Part shown: positions 1-6,184 of the stretch, one piece after another | How positions within the stretch are numbered: the stretch's first letter is position 1 | How the letters are laid out: every line of letters starts with the position of its first letter | Source: Gemmatimonadota bacterium | GTDB taxonomy: Bacteria > GCA-2686955 | NCBI GenBank assembly: GCA_026991065.1 | Contig: JALXCG010000379.1 | Coordinates: 1-6,184, forward strand | Direction of reading: 5' to 3' | Length of the DNA stretch: 6,184 bases | Program-made: the position numbers and the translations under genes | Notes under the pieces: generated by a model | What the model was told of the DNA's origin: nothing | What the model saw: only the letters and a program-made list of their open reading frames with translations | Databases searched by the model: none

Positions 1-1044
1 ACCGGCCCGCGAGGCCATCTTGCAGCCCTCGACGATGTCCTCAACCTTGATGTTCTTGTCCAGCATCGCCAAGGTCGACTGCGACGCGGACTCCAACCCC
101 GACTTGACTTTGCGGAAACCCGCCTCGACCATGAGGTCCACCAGGTCGGGGTGCTTCACCAACAGATCGAATTTCATGTTGCAGGTGAAGAGAATCTCTT
201 TGTTGTAGCCGCGCTCGATCATCCCTTTGCAGAACTCATAGGTCCATTTTCCGGTGGGGAAATTGCCGGAATCATCAAACACCTCTTTGACCCCGTAGTT
301 CTCGATCAGATGGCCGATCTCATCCAGCAGTTTGCTCGGTTTCTGGGTGCGGAAATTGTTGTAGAGCGTGGTCCAGGAGCAGAAGGTGCAGCGTCCCCAC
401 TGACAGTCACGGGAAACCATGGTGTAGCGGAAGGGCTCGCGTTTCTTCCACTTTTCATAGTAGTAGTGCGCCTTGGTCAGATCGCGGTCGATGAAGGGCA
501 GCTGGTTGAGGTCGGCTTCGAGACGAAAAACACCGTTGTTCTTGAAGTTGCCGGCCTCATCCCGCCACCAGGTGCCGCTGTAGGGCGCATCGGCGTCACC
601 GCGCAGCCAGCGCATCAACCCCCGCAGAGAGAAATCGTAGTCCCCGCCGGTCAAGACGATGTCGGTCTTGGAGCAGCGCAGGGTCTCTTCGGGGAAAGCC
701 GTGACATGATCGCCGTAGATCACCGTCTTGATGTGCGGGAAGCGGGCTTTGATGTCATCGACGATGTTCCAGTGGTATTTGACCACCGGGGTCTTGGTCT
801 CGAAGGCGACAACATCGACCTTCTCGGTCTCCAGCTCGTTCAGAAAGTCTTCGTAGGTGCGATGTTCGGCGATGCCGTCGTGCCAGATCACGTCGTTGCC
901 ATCCTGGGCGAGGATGGTGGCGGCGTAAGCGGGGATCAAGGGATAGATGTAGGATCCGATACTCATCCACTGGAACTGGCGGTTCTGGGTGAGCATGGGG
1001 CTCGCCTTGCCATTGAGCGCGGGGTACGCGATGCAGATCTTCAT
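1..1044 (-). CDS. B12-binding-domain radical SAM enzyme, 3' end cut by window edge
   Basis: I translated this gene directly: 348 codons are open from the ATG at 1044 to the window edge with no stop, so the C-terminus is missing. Residues about 1-145 look like the cobalamin-binding Rossmann domain of BchE-type enzymes: a MKICIAYP start, VIWHDGIAEHRTYEDF, and YGDHVTAFPEE in place of the usual GGPHxTxxPEE. No DxHxxG motif is seen, as is usual in this class. The radical SAM core begins near residue 205. Its cluster cysteines are C214, C219 and C222 in SRDCQWGRCTFCSW, a CX4CX2C spacing instead of the canonical CX3CX2C. Later, KSGLESASQSTLAMLDK (about 311-328) matches the core's usual 'GxES...L..L.K' strand. 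The start is secured by AAGGAG 9 nt upstream, and it overlaps the preceding stop as ATGA. Family enzymes do SAM-dependent methylation or other radical chemistry, often on unactivated carbons. The substrate here is unknown; a glycan or lipid is inferred from context only. Confidence 0.9.
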   Translation of the reverse strand, partial: MKICIAYPALNGKASPMLTQNRQFQWMSIGSYIYPLIPAYAATILAQDGNDVIWHDGIAEHRTYEDFLNELETEKVDVVAFETKTPVVKYHWNIVDDIKARFPHIKTVIYGDHVTAFPEETLRCSKTDIVLTGGDYDFSLRGLMRWLRGDADAPYSGTWWRDEAGNFKNNGVFRLEADLNQLPFIDRDLTKAHYYYEKWKKREPFRYTMVSRDCQWGRCTFCSWTTLYNNFRTQKPSKLLDEIGHLIENYGVKEVFDDSGNFPTGKWTYEFCKGMIERGYNKEILFTCNMKFDLLVKHPDLVDLMVEAGFRKVKSGLESASQSTLAMLDKNIKVEDIVEGCKMASRAG

Positions 1045-3788
1045 GCTTTTTCTCTCCTTGGTAGGGTTGGTGCGCACTCGCATGCAGTCTGACGCGAACG
1101 GCGTCGCTGACCGAGAACACGGATGAGAAAGAGCGGATTGCCGATGACGTACCGACGCCAGAGCCTTCCCGGCTCGGCCACTAGCCTCGCAGCCCACTCC
1201 AAATGGTGATCGAGCATCCAGCGCGGACCGCGCCGGACTGCTCCGGTTACAAAGTCAAATACAGCGCCGGCGGCCCAGACCACCGGTGCTTCAATCTGGT
1301 CGCGATTGGCGGCGATCCAGCGTTCCTGGATCGGTGTGCCCATGCCAACGATAACAATATCCGGCTTGGTTCGGGCAACATCCGCCAGCGCCGCGGCATT
1401 GGCTTGCGGATCGTTGGCCAGATATCCATGATGGGTTCCGACGACGCGCAACCCGGGGTGTTTGGACTCCAGCAGCGTCTTTGCCCGAGCGGCAATTCCG
1501 GGTTCTCCGGCAAGAAAATAGAGTGACAGATCGTGGGCAATGCAGCGGTCGCAAAGATCGTAGATCCAATCCGCTCCGGTCATGCGTGGTGGCAACCACC
1601 GTCCGAGCAACGCCGCACCGACGCGGATTCCCGACCCATCCACATAGACCAGATCCGCACTGTTGATGATCCGCCGCAGATTCGCGTCATGATAGCCCAT
1701 ATCGGTCACATGCACATTGGTGTAGAGAATAAGCCGCTTGGTTTTCTCCTGGGCGAACGCAATCGCGCGCTCCAGCACCTCGTTCAGCGGATAGGGATCC
1801 ACCCCGATCCCAAGCACGTCCACCCGCTCCGGATGTTGCGGGAGACAGGCATTCAGGTACGCCGGCGGCGGCTTGGCATCCTCCGCCAAACGGGTGTAGA
1901 ACTCGTCGTAGTTGCGGCACATGATCGCCGTGGTGAAGTTCTCCAGGATGCGTTGCCGGCCGGCGGCACCGTAACGCGCGCGCCGTTCCGGGTCGGTCAG
2001 AAGAGCGGCGATTCGATCCGCCAGCGCGGTCGCATCGCGCGGAGCGACCAGGTGCCCGGTGCGGCCCTCTTCAACGATCTCCGGGACACCGCTCACCGCG
2101 GTGGCGACGACCGGTTTCCCCAGGCACATTGCTTCCAGGAGAGAGAGCGGGAAAGTCTCGACCACCGGGTCCGAACAGAGCACACAGAGGTCGAAAAGCG
2201 ACACGACGCGGGCCACATCGGTGCGATAGCCGGTGAAATGGACCCGCTCGGCGATGCCCAGCCGGGTGGCGAGTTCGCTGAGTCGGGGGCGCTCCGGGCC
2301 ATCGCCGAGCAGGAGGAGATGAACGTCAGGCACGCGCCGGGCGACGATGGCGATCGCTTCCAGCAGCACTTCGTGTGCCTTTTCCGGACGCAGAACCGCG
2401 GTGATCCCGACGATCCGCGCGTCCTCCGGGAGCCCGAGTTCGGCGCGGGGAAGCGGTGTCACCTGCCGGGGATCGAAGCGGCGCGGATCGATCCCATTGT
2501 AGATCACCCGGGAACGGTGGGGCGCCAGCCCGCGCTGGTTCTCGTAGAAACGCCGCTGCGCGTCGGCAACATATATGAACCGATCGCAGAGCCGTTGCGC
2601 CACCCGCAGGAGCCGGTTCTTGGCCGGTGTATCACCGATTTCGCCGGTCGCGTGTTCGGCGCTCACCACCACCGGGGTGCGCGCCAGAAAGGCTGCGGCC
2701 CAGCCGATCATCTTGGTATTGAATTCGTAGGTCTGCAGAATATCGACGCGCTCCCGGCGCAGAATCGCGGCAATCGTCAGCACCGCTTTCAATCCACGCA
2801 GATCGTAATAGGGGCGCATGTTCAGGAAGCGCGCCGGAATCCCGGCGGCAATCAGCTCGTCAAAGAAAGGGCCGGTCTCGCGAAAGCAGGTGACCAACGG
2901 CCGATAACGCGTCCGGTCCAGGCCGGTGGCGAGATCCACCAACTGCCTTTCAGCACCACCGATTCGCATGTTGCAGGGCAGGAACAGAATGGTGACGCGG
3001 CTGGGATCGGGGCATCCCCAGCGATCCACCGGCGCGGCGGCATCGGCGGCGGCTCCCGCTGCCGCCCGCGCCGCGGGCGAAGCAGTGGTGGCACTCAATT
3101 CAACTGCGTCCGCGGGACCGCTGGGGCGCCTCCCGCCACCAGCCACAAACCGAGCGACTTCATGCGCCGCCCGAGCCGCGCGCTCCGCCCAGCCCGCGGG
3201 ATCGCCCGCCGGCAACAACACGGCATCGGGGCGCACCGACTCCACCCCATCCAGCGCCTGCGCCGCGCCGACCAGGAGCAGATCCGCGCGCTCCGCGCAA
3301 CGCCGCACCAACGCCACGGACCCACCACCTTCCGAAAGCAGATCCAGCACCACCGCGCGCGGGGAAAACAACGCTTCGTTGCCCAGATAGCCCGGCTGAT
3401 CTCCCCACACGATCGGCCGGCGAAAGAGCAAGCGCCGCATCGCGGCGCGCAAACGCCGCCGCAGCAGAGCGCGTCCCCAGCGATCGGGCAAGCTCCCCTC
3501 CCGCCGCCGCGCGGCAAGCAGAGGCGGCGTCCAAACATAGAGATCGGCCGACTCACGCCGAATCCGGCTGCTCCAGCGGCGGGGTTGCGGCTCCCGCGCA
3601 GTCTCACCTCGGCCACCGGTGAAACCCCGCGGCGCGCCCGGGGGTTCGCAGTAGAGCACCCGATTGCCCGTGGCGGCCAGATGACGCGCTGTGGCCTGCA
3701 GTGCGCCTTCCCCGGTGCCCCACGAGAAGCGCGCCGGCATGACGATGTCGAATCCCGACAAGGCGAGCAAATCCTGAGCAGCCTGCAT
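1041..3788 (-). CDS. Fusion glycosyltransferase: GT-B half-domain + GT4 + WecG/TagA/CpsF (GT26)
   Basis: The protein has 915 residues. Residues about 10-215 resemble the N-terminal Rossmann half of TuaH-like or GT4 enzymes (GFDIVMPARFSWG, NRVLYCEPPG, ERADLLLVGAAQAL), with no second half. Residues about 216-263 form an Ala/Gly/Pro-rich linker. Residues about 264-640 are a full GT4 domain: GGAE at 277-280, NGID at 431-434, RPEK at 467-470, LGDGPERPRL, and the EX7E donor motif E544/E552 in ETFPLSLLEAM. Residues about 656-893 are a GT26 domain: TN at 690-691, the DGSG motif with the likely catalytic Asp at D717, PRMTGAD, VGMGTPIQERW (about 814-824), then AVFDFVTG and a basic C-terminal appendage of the type that tethers TagA-like enzymes to the membrane. 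GT26 enzymes add the second sugar of undecaprenyl-linked glycans; GT4 enzymes use nucleotide sugars with retention. The protein therefore probably performs at least two consecutive transfers at the inner membrane face; acceptors and sugars are not readable. The ATG at 3788 has AGAGAGA 8 nt upstream. A longer frame from 3980 would overlap the mutase gene and adds only an Arg-rich stretch unlike the domain. Confidence 0.9.
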   Translation of the reverse strand: MQAAQDLLALSGFDIVMPARFSWGTGEGALQATARHLAATGNRVLYCEPPGAPRGFTGGRGETAREPQPRRWSSRIRRESADLYVWTPPLLAARRREGSLPDRWGRALLRRRLRAAMRRLLFRRPIVWGDQPGYLGNEALFSPRAVVLDLLSEGGGSVALVRRCAERADLLLVGAAQALDGVESVRPDAVLLPAGDPAGWAERAARAAHEVARFVAGGGRRPSGPADAVELSATTASPAARAAAGAAADAAAPVDRWGCPDPSRVTILFLPCNMRIGGAERQLVDLATGLDRTRYRPLVTCFRETGPFFDELIAAGIPARFLNMRPYYDLRGLKAVLTIAAILRRERVDILQTYEFNTKMIGWAAAFLARTPVVVSAEHATGEIGDTPAKNRLLRVAQRLCDRFIYVADAQRRFYENQRGLAPHRSRVIYNGIDPRRFDPRQVTPLPRAELGLPEDARIVGITAVLRPEKAHEVLLEAIAIVARRVPDVHLLLLGDGPERPRLSELATRLGIAERVHFTGYRTDVARVVSLFDLCVLCSDPVVETFPLSLLEAMCLGKPVVATAVSGVPEIVEEGRTGHLVAPRDATALADRIAALLTDPERRARYGAAGRQRILENFTTAIMCRNYDEFYTRLAEDAKPPPAYLNACLPQHPERVDVLGIGVDPYPLNEVLERAIAFAQEKTKRLILYTNVHVTDMGYHDANLRRIINSADLVYVDGSGIRVGAALLGRWLPPRMTGADWIYDLCDRCIAHDLSLYFLAGEPGIAARAKTLLESKHPGLRVVGTHHGYLANDPQANAAALADVARTKPDIVIVGMGTPIQERWIAANRDQIEAPVVWAAGAVFDFVTGAVRRGPRWMLDHHLEWAARLVAEPGRLWRRYVIGNPLFLIRVLGQRRRSRQTACECAPTLPRREKA
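1054..1059 (-). promoter_or_regulatory. Shine-Dalgarno site of the radical SAM gene, inside the glycosyltransferase 3' end
   Basis: On the minus strand this reads AAGGAG, 9 nt before the ATG at 1044. It lies within the last codons of the glycosyltransferase gene, whose TGA (1041-1043) shares bases with the new ATG. This arrangement is typical of translational coupling and fixes the start of the downstream gene. Confidence 0.8.
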
Positions 3789-3796
3789 GCTTACAG

Positions 3797-3803
3797 TCTC
3801 TCT
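3797..3803 (-). promoter_or_regulatory. Weak Shine-Dalgarno-like site of the fusion glycosyltransferase
   Basis: On the minus strand this reads AGAGAGA, 8 nt before the ATG at 3788. The match to the anti-SD is only partial but the spacing is good, and no better start with a ribosome site is seen nearby. It supports the 915-residue form over the 979-residue one. Confidence 0.5.
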
Positions 3804-3815
3804 ATCAAAGTGATG

Positions 3816-3832
3816 CTCCCGGAGCCCGGGAG
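3816..3832 (-). other. Perfect 7-bp intergenic hairpin without U-tract
   Basis: CTCCCGG and CCGGGAG are exact reverse complements separated by a 3-nt loop (3823-3825), so the transcript can fold a very GC-rich stem. It sits in the 82-nt gap between the mutase stop (3871) and the glycosyltransferase start (3788). On the minus strand the stem is followed by CATCACTTTGATAG, which is not a U-tract, so a classical intrinsic terminator is unlikely. It could stabilise a processed mRNA 3' end, cause partial attenuation, or be chance in GC-rich DNA. Confidence 0.5.
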
Positions 3833-3870
3833 AGTCGATTTCGCCACCCCGCCGGGCGCACCGACCCGCC

Positions 3871-5208
3871 CTACCATGTGTAAACGGTCTCCGCATCTCC
3901 GTTGAGAATGCGGTCGATCGCCTCCTTGCCCTGCTGCACCGAGTGATCCATGTTTCCAACTTCGTACTTCCAGCCGCCAAAACGCCCGCGGGAGAGAATC
4001 TCCTTTGCCTCCAACCAGGTATGCAGCGTCTTCAGGCGCTCGTCACGGCCGACGAAGGGCACCGGGTAGGTGTGATCCCGGCGAATCACATGCACCGAAA
4101 CGATGTCATCGCGATCCTTCTCGCTGAGTAGCTTGGTGTTCACCAGCCCCTGCAGGGTCTGCTCCACCGCCTCCTCCCGCGTGACCGGCTTGTGCGGTGA
4201 TTCGCTGATCTCACACAGCAGCGAATAGTGGTTCTCGCTCGGGGCGATCAGGGGCGAGTAGTTGGAGAGGTAGGTAACGCGGTAGAACGGACAGTCGGAC
4301 TCCGGAAAGTACATCCAGTTCTTGTTCGACGGCACCGGCTGCCGCAGCCCAACCCCGACAATCCAACCACCGGCGAAAACCATCTCCGCCGCGGCCTTGC
4401 GCACCGCTGCGGGGGCTCCCTTCACCAGCGGCAGCAGTTGATCGAGAGAGGCGCCGCTGAGCAGGACATCGTAGTGGTCCTCCTCTCCGGTGTCGAAGCG
4501 GAGCGTCTTGCTCTCGGGGTCGACGCTCACGAGTTTGCGCCGCAGCTTGAGATGATCGCCAAGGCGCTCCTTCATGGGCGAGAAGAGCCCACCCGTGCCC
4601 CCGTGCAAAGGAAAATCAAAAGTGGAGTTGGGGCCCCATCCAGCGTCCTCTTTCTGGCCAAGAATGTTCCGCAGAATCATCTTCATGTCGATAACGCTGA
4701 CCCGTTCCGCAATCCACCCGTGATCCATCAACTCCGCGGGCGTCGCCCACACTTTGAAGTTGTAGGGCAGCATGAAGTATTTGGCGATGCCGTCGCCGAA
4801 GCGATGCAGGATCCACTCGCGGAAATTGCTGTAGTTGGGGTATTTCTTTTCCGCCTCGTGCAGCCCCAGCACACACTCGAGAACCACTTCCTTGTTGAGA
4901 AAGTGGAAGTTGTTCTGGAAGGGGTAGGGGATGAACTGATCCTGCAACCAGACCCAACTCTCCCGGCCGTGCGCAACCGTCTCATCTACCATGTCGGCCA
5001 TGAAGTCATCAAAGAACTTGTAGTGACTGAAAATCACATGGCCACCGATGTCCCAGGTGAAGCCCGCGTCATCCACAAAGCTGGCGGCCAACCCGCCGAC
5101 GTAGTCGTTTTGCTCGTAAACGGTGTAGTCCTCGTGTCCGAGTTGCTGCAGGCGATAGGCGGCACCGAGCCCCATTGGGCCGGCGCCGATGATCACGATT
5201 CGCTTCAT
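3871..5208 (-). CDS. glf: Eukaryotic-type UDP-galactopyranose mutase (FAD-dependent)
   Basis: This 445-residue flavoprotein should convert UDP-galactopyranose to UDP-galactofuranose, the activated donor for galactofuranose in surface glycans; it is cytoplasmic and needs reduced FAD. The N-terminus carries the dinucleotide-binding motif GAGPMGLGAAYRL (residues 8-20), then GGLA (38-41). Several blocks match, from memory, the fungal enzyme (Aspergillus fumigatus UGM) more closely than E. coli Glf: GGHVIFSHYKFFDD (55-68), PYPFQNN (94-100), PYNFKVWATP (148-157), GPNSTFDFPLHGGTGG (192-207), CPFYR with SNYSP (306-319) and SRGRFGGWKYEVGNMDHS (406-423). R169 and R310 sit where the fungal enzyme has its two substrate-phosphate arginines (R182 and R327), and H57/H62 lie in the conserved His loop. 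The protein is shorter than the roughly 510-residue fungal enzyme at the C-terminus. The ATG at 5208 is chosen because GGAGG lies 4 nt upstream and the flavin motif begins at once; a longer frame to 5379 would overlap the flippase gene. Automated pipelines may label it a protoporphyrinogen-oxidase-like or generic FAD oxidoreductase. Confidence 0.87.
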   Translation of the reverse strand: MKRIVIIGAGPMGLGAAYRLQQLGHEDYTVYEQNDYVGGLAASFVDDAGFTWDIGGHVIFSHYKFFDDFMADMVDETVAHGRESWVWLQDQFIPYPFQNNFHFLNKEVVLECVLGLHEAEKKYPNYSNFREWILHRFGDGIAKYFMLPYNFKVWATPAELMDHGWIAERVSVIDMKMILRNILGQKEDAGWGPNSTFDFPLHGGTGGLFSPMKERLGDHLKLRRKLVSVDPESKTLRFDTGEEDHYDVLLSGASLDQLLPLVKGAPAAVRKAAAEMVFAGGWIVGVGLRQPVPSNKNWMYFPESDCPFYRVTYLSNYSPLIAPSENHYSLLCEISESPHKPVTREEAVEQTLQGLVNTKLLSEKDRDDIVSVHVIRRDHTYPVPFVGRDERLKTLHTWLEAKEILSRGRFGGWKYEVGNMDHSVQQGKEAIDRILNGDAETVYTW

Positions 5209-5212
5209 GAAT

Positions 5213-5217
5213 CCTCC
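5213..5217 (-). promoter_or_regulatory. Shine-Dalgarno site of the mutase gene
   Basis: On the minus strand this reads GGAGG, followed by ATTC and then the ATG at 5208. It is a strong ribosome-binding sequence with slightly short spacing (4 nt). It decides between the 5208 start and longer in-frame starts that would run into the flippase gene. Confidence 0.75.
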
Positions 5218-5248
5218 ATAGCGGGGAATGGGCCGTCGCAGGTGACCC

Positions 5249-6184
5249 TCAGGAGAGGCGGGGAAATGCCGCCCTGGCTTTGCCGAATACTTTGGCGAAA
5301 AGAGCCCGATCGGCGGGGTCAAGAACGTTGAATCGGGCAAGCCCGTAGTAGTAGAGCGCGCCCCCGACAAGCACGGCAAGAGGCGGTGAGTGCAGGCCGA
5401 AATAGATCGCCGCCGCGGCGGACAACATGAGCATCATCGGCAGGAGCGTCTTCAACGGTATGCGAAACAGGGCCGATGCCCCGAATTCAACCGTCAAGAC
5501 ATGGAATTTGATCACCATCATAACCATGGTCGAGGCAAGCGTGGCAGCCGCCGCGCCATAGAGCGAATAGGCGGGAATCCAGATCCAGTTGAGCCCGATG
5601 TTCACGCCAACGACGAGAAATCCAAAAAGGGCAAAGTTCAAGAGCCGGCGCGAGTTGATAAGAATCGGCAACATGATCGCGTTGTAAGCGTACATGGCGT
5701 AGGCGAAGGAGAGAATGATCACCGGCACCGTTGCCAATGTGTAATCCGCGCCAAACACCAGCTCGATCAGCCAGCGCGCACCGAAAGGCGCCAAACAGAC
5801 CAGCGGCACGGCATAGACCAGGGTCAAAACCTGACTACCGCGGAGATAAGCTTGCCGCACCCGTTCCCTGCCGGCCGCCATCGCCGCCGAAATCGTGGGC
5901 AGGAGTGCCATGCGCGCCGCGATCACCGCCACCGAAACCGCTTCGAACACTTTGTAGGCAACCCCGTAGCAACCGGTCGCGCGCAACTCCGGAATTCCCC
6001 CGTCGACCAATTTTTCGCCGCCGGGGATCTGTGAGAGCATGAGAATGTCAATGCGCCCATGGGCAATCATCAGCACCAGCAGCAACCCCAATGGGAAGGT
6101 CTCAATGAGAAGTTCTTTCGCGACGTGCCAATCGAGTTGAAAGCGATGCCCAACGTATTCGCGCCGCACGTACCAGATGTTCAG
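5249..6184 (-). CDS. Wzx/MATE-like polysaccharide flippase, C-terminal part (5' end outside window)
   Basis: The frame is open to the window edge, giving 312 residues that end with TGA at 5249-5251. Flippases of the polysaccharide-biosynthesis (MOP/MATE superfamily) group are usually about 430-500 residues, so roughly the first 120-190 are probably outside the window. A GTG at 6169 is only an internal codon, since the frame continues upstream as LNIWYV. I count about eight hydrophobic segments, including ETFPLGLLLVLMIAHG, QVLTLVYAVPLVCLAPFGA, VPVIILSFAYAMYAYNAIML, LLNFALFGFLVVGVNIGLNW and IPLKTLLPMMLMLSAAAAIY. The GRIDILMLSQI segment and the following GCYGVAYKVFEAV match the 'R-D-LMLS ... vG-Y--AY' pattern at the start of the second half of Wzx proteins. 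Such proteins move undecaprenyl-diphosphate-linked oligosaccharides from the cytoplasmic to the outer face of the inner membrane. It is the first gene of the run seen here and lies 40 nt before the mutase gene. Which glycan it carries is inferred from its neighbours only. Confidence 0.85.
   Translation of the reverse strand: MNIWYVRREYVGHRFQLDWHVAKELLIETFPLGLLLVLMIAHGRIDILMLSQIPGGEKLVDGGIPELRATGCYGVAYKVFEAVSVAVIAARMALLPTISAAMAAGRERVRQAYLRGSQVLTLVYAVPLVCLAPFGARWLIELVFGADYTLATVPVIILSFAYAMYAYNAIMLPILINSRRLLNFALFGFLVVGVNIGLNWIWIPAYSLYGAAAATLASTMVMMVIKFHVLTVEFGASALFRIPLKTLLPMMLMLSAAAAIYFGLHSPPLAVLVGGALYYYGLARFNVLDPADRALFAKVFGKARAAFPRLS

Noticed and set aside
151-1092. A 313-codon plus-strand open frame
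   Set aside because: It is the codon-aligned antisense of the radical SAM gene, whose B12-domain and cysteine motifs read cleanly on the minus strand.
3095-3616. Alternative minus-strand frames (3095-3616 and 3160-3534) over the N-terminal transferase module, possibly marking a frameshift
   Set aside because: The main frame is continuous and keeps recognisable GT-B-like features through this stretch; the extra frames are Arg/Cys/Ala-rich products of high G+C.
3816-3832. Intrinsic terminator between mutase and transferase
   Set aside because: The stem is good but no U-tract follows it on the minus strand (CATCACTTTGATAG), so it is listed only as a hairpin.
1533-3905. A 790-codon plus-strand open frame
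   Set aside because: It lies opposite the fusion transferase in exact codon register, its product is Arg/His/Pro/Gly-rich with no recognisable domain, and the minus strand carries clear GT4 and GT26 motifs.
3789-3980. A longer N-terminus (start at 3980) for the fusion transferase
   Set aside because: It would overlap the mutase gene by about 110 nt, adds an Arg-rich stretch unlike a protein domain, and 3788 has an SD-like site at good spacing.
4228-5331. A 367-codon plus-strand open frame
   Set aside because: It is the codon-aligned antisense of the UDP-galactopyranose mutase gene and shows no domain of its own.
5209-5379. A longer N-terminus (start at 5379) for the mutase
   Set aside because: It would overlap the flippase gene by about 130 nt, and the FAD-binding motif begins directly at the 5208 start, which has GGAGG upstream.
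5390-6034. A 214-codon plus-strand open frame
   Set aside because: Codon-aligned antisense of the flippase; its Arg/His/Asp/Gln-rich product is what the reverse complement of membrane-helix codons gives.

Overview
This GC-rich bacterial window (about 60% G+C by eye) is almost entirely coding. It carries four genes, all on the minus strand, in a tight run that looks like one operon for making and exporting a surface glycan. In transcription order (right to left) they are: the C-terminal part of a Wzx/MATE-like polysaccharide flippase (5249-6184, 5' end outside the window); an FAD-dependent UDP-galactopyranose mutase of the eukaryotic type (3871-5208); a 915-residue fusion glycosyltransferase (1041-3788) made of a GT-B-like N-terminal half-domain, an Ala-rich linker, a complete GT4 domain and a WecG/TagA/CpsF (GT26) domain; and a cobalamin-binding-domain radical SAM enzyme (1-1044, 3' end outside the window).

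The spacing supports co-transcription: 40 nt from flippase to mutase, 82 nt from mutase to glycosyltransferase, and a 4-nt ATGA stop/start overlap between glycosyltransferase and radical SAM gene. Shine-Dalgarno-like sequences before the three internal starts fix those starts, and no promoter or classical terminator is visible. A perfect 7-bp hairpin without a U-tract lies in the 82-nt gap.

Inferred working model: the mutase supplies UDP-galactofuranose, the fused transferases add sugars to a lipid-linked intermediate at the inner face of the membrane, and the flippase moves the product across. The radical SAM/B12 enzyme, translationally coupled to the transferase, may modify the glycan, a sugar precursor or a lipid. 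Its substrate cannot be read from the sequence. The organism cannot be named from this window. Flippase-dependent, lipid-linked glycan genes of this kind occur in many bacterial phyla. There are no rRNA, tRNA, CRISPR or mobile-element signals, and no gene-free stretch longer than 82 nt.
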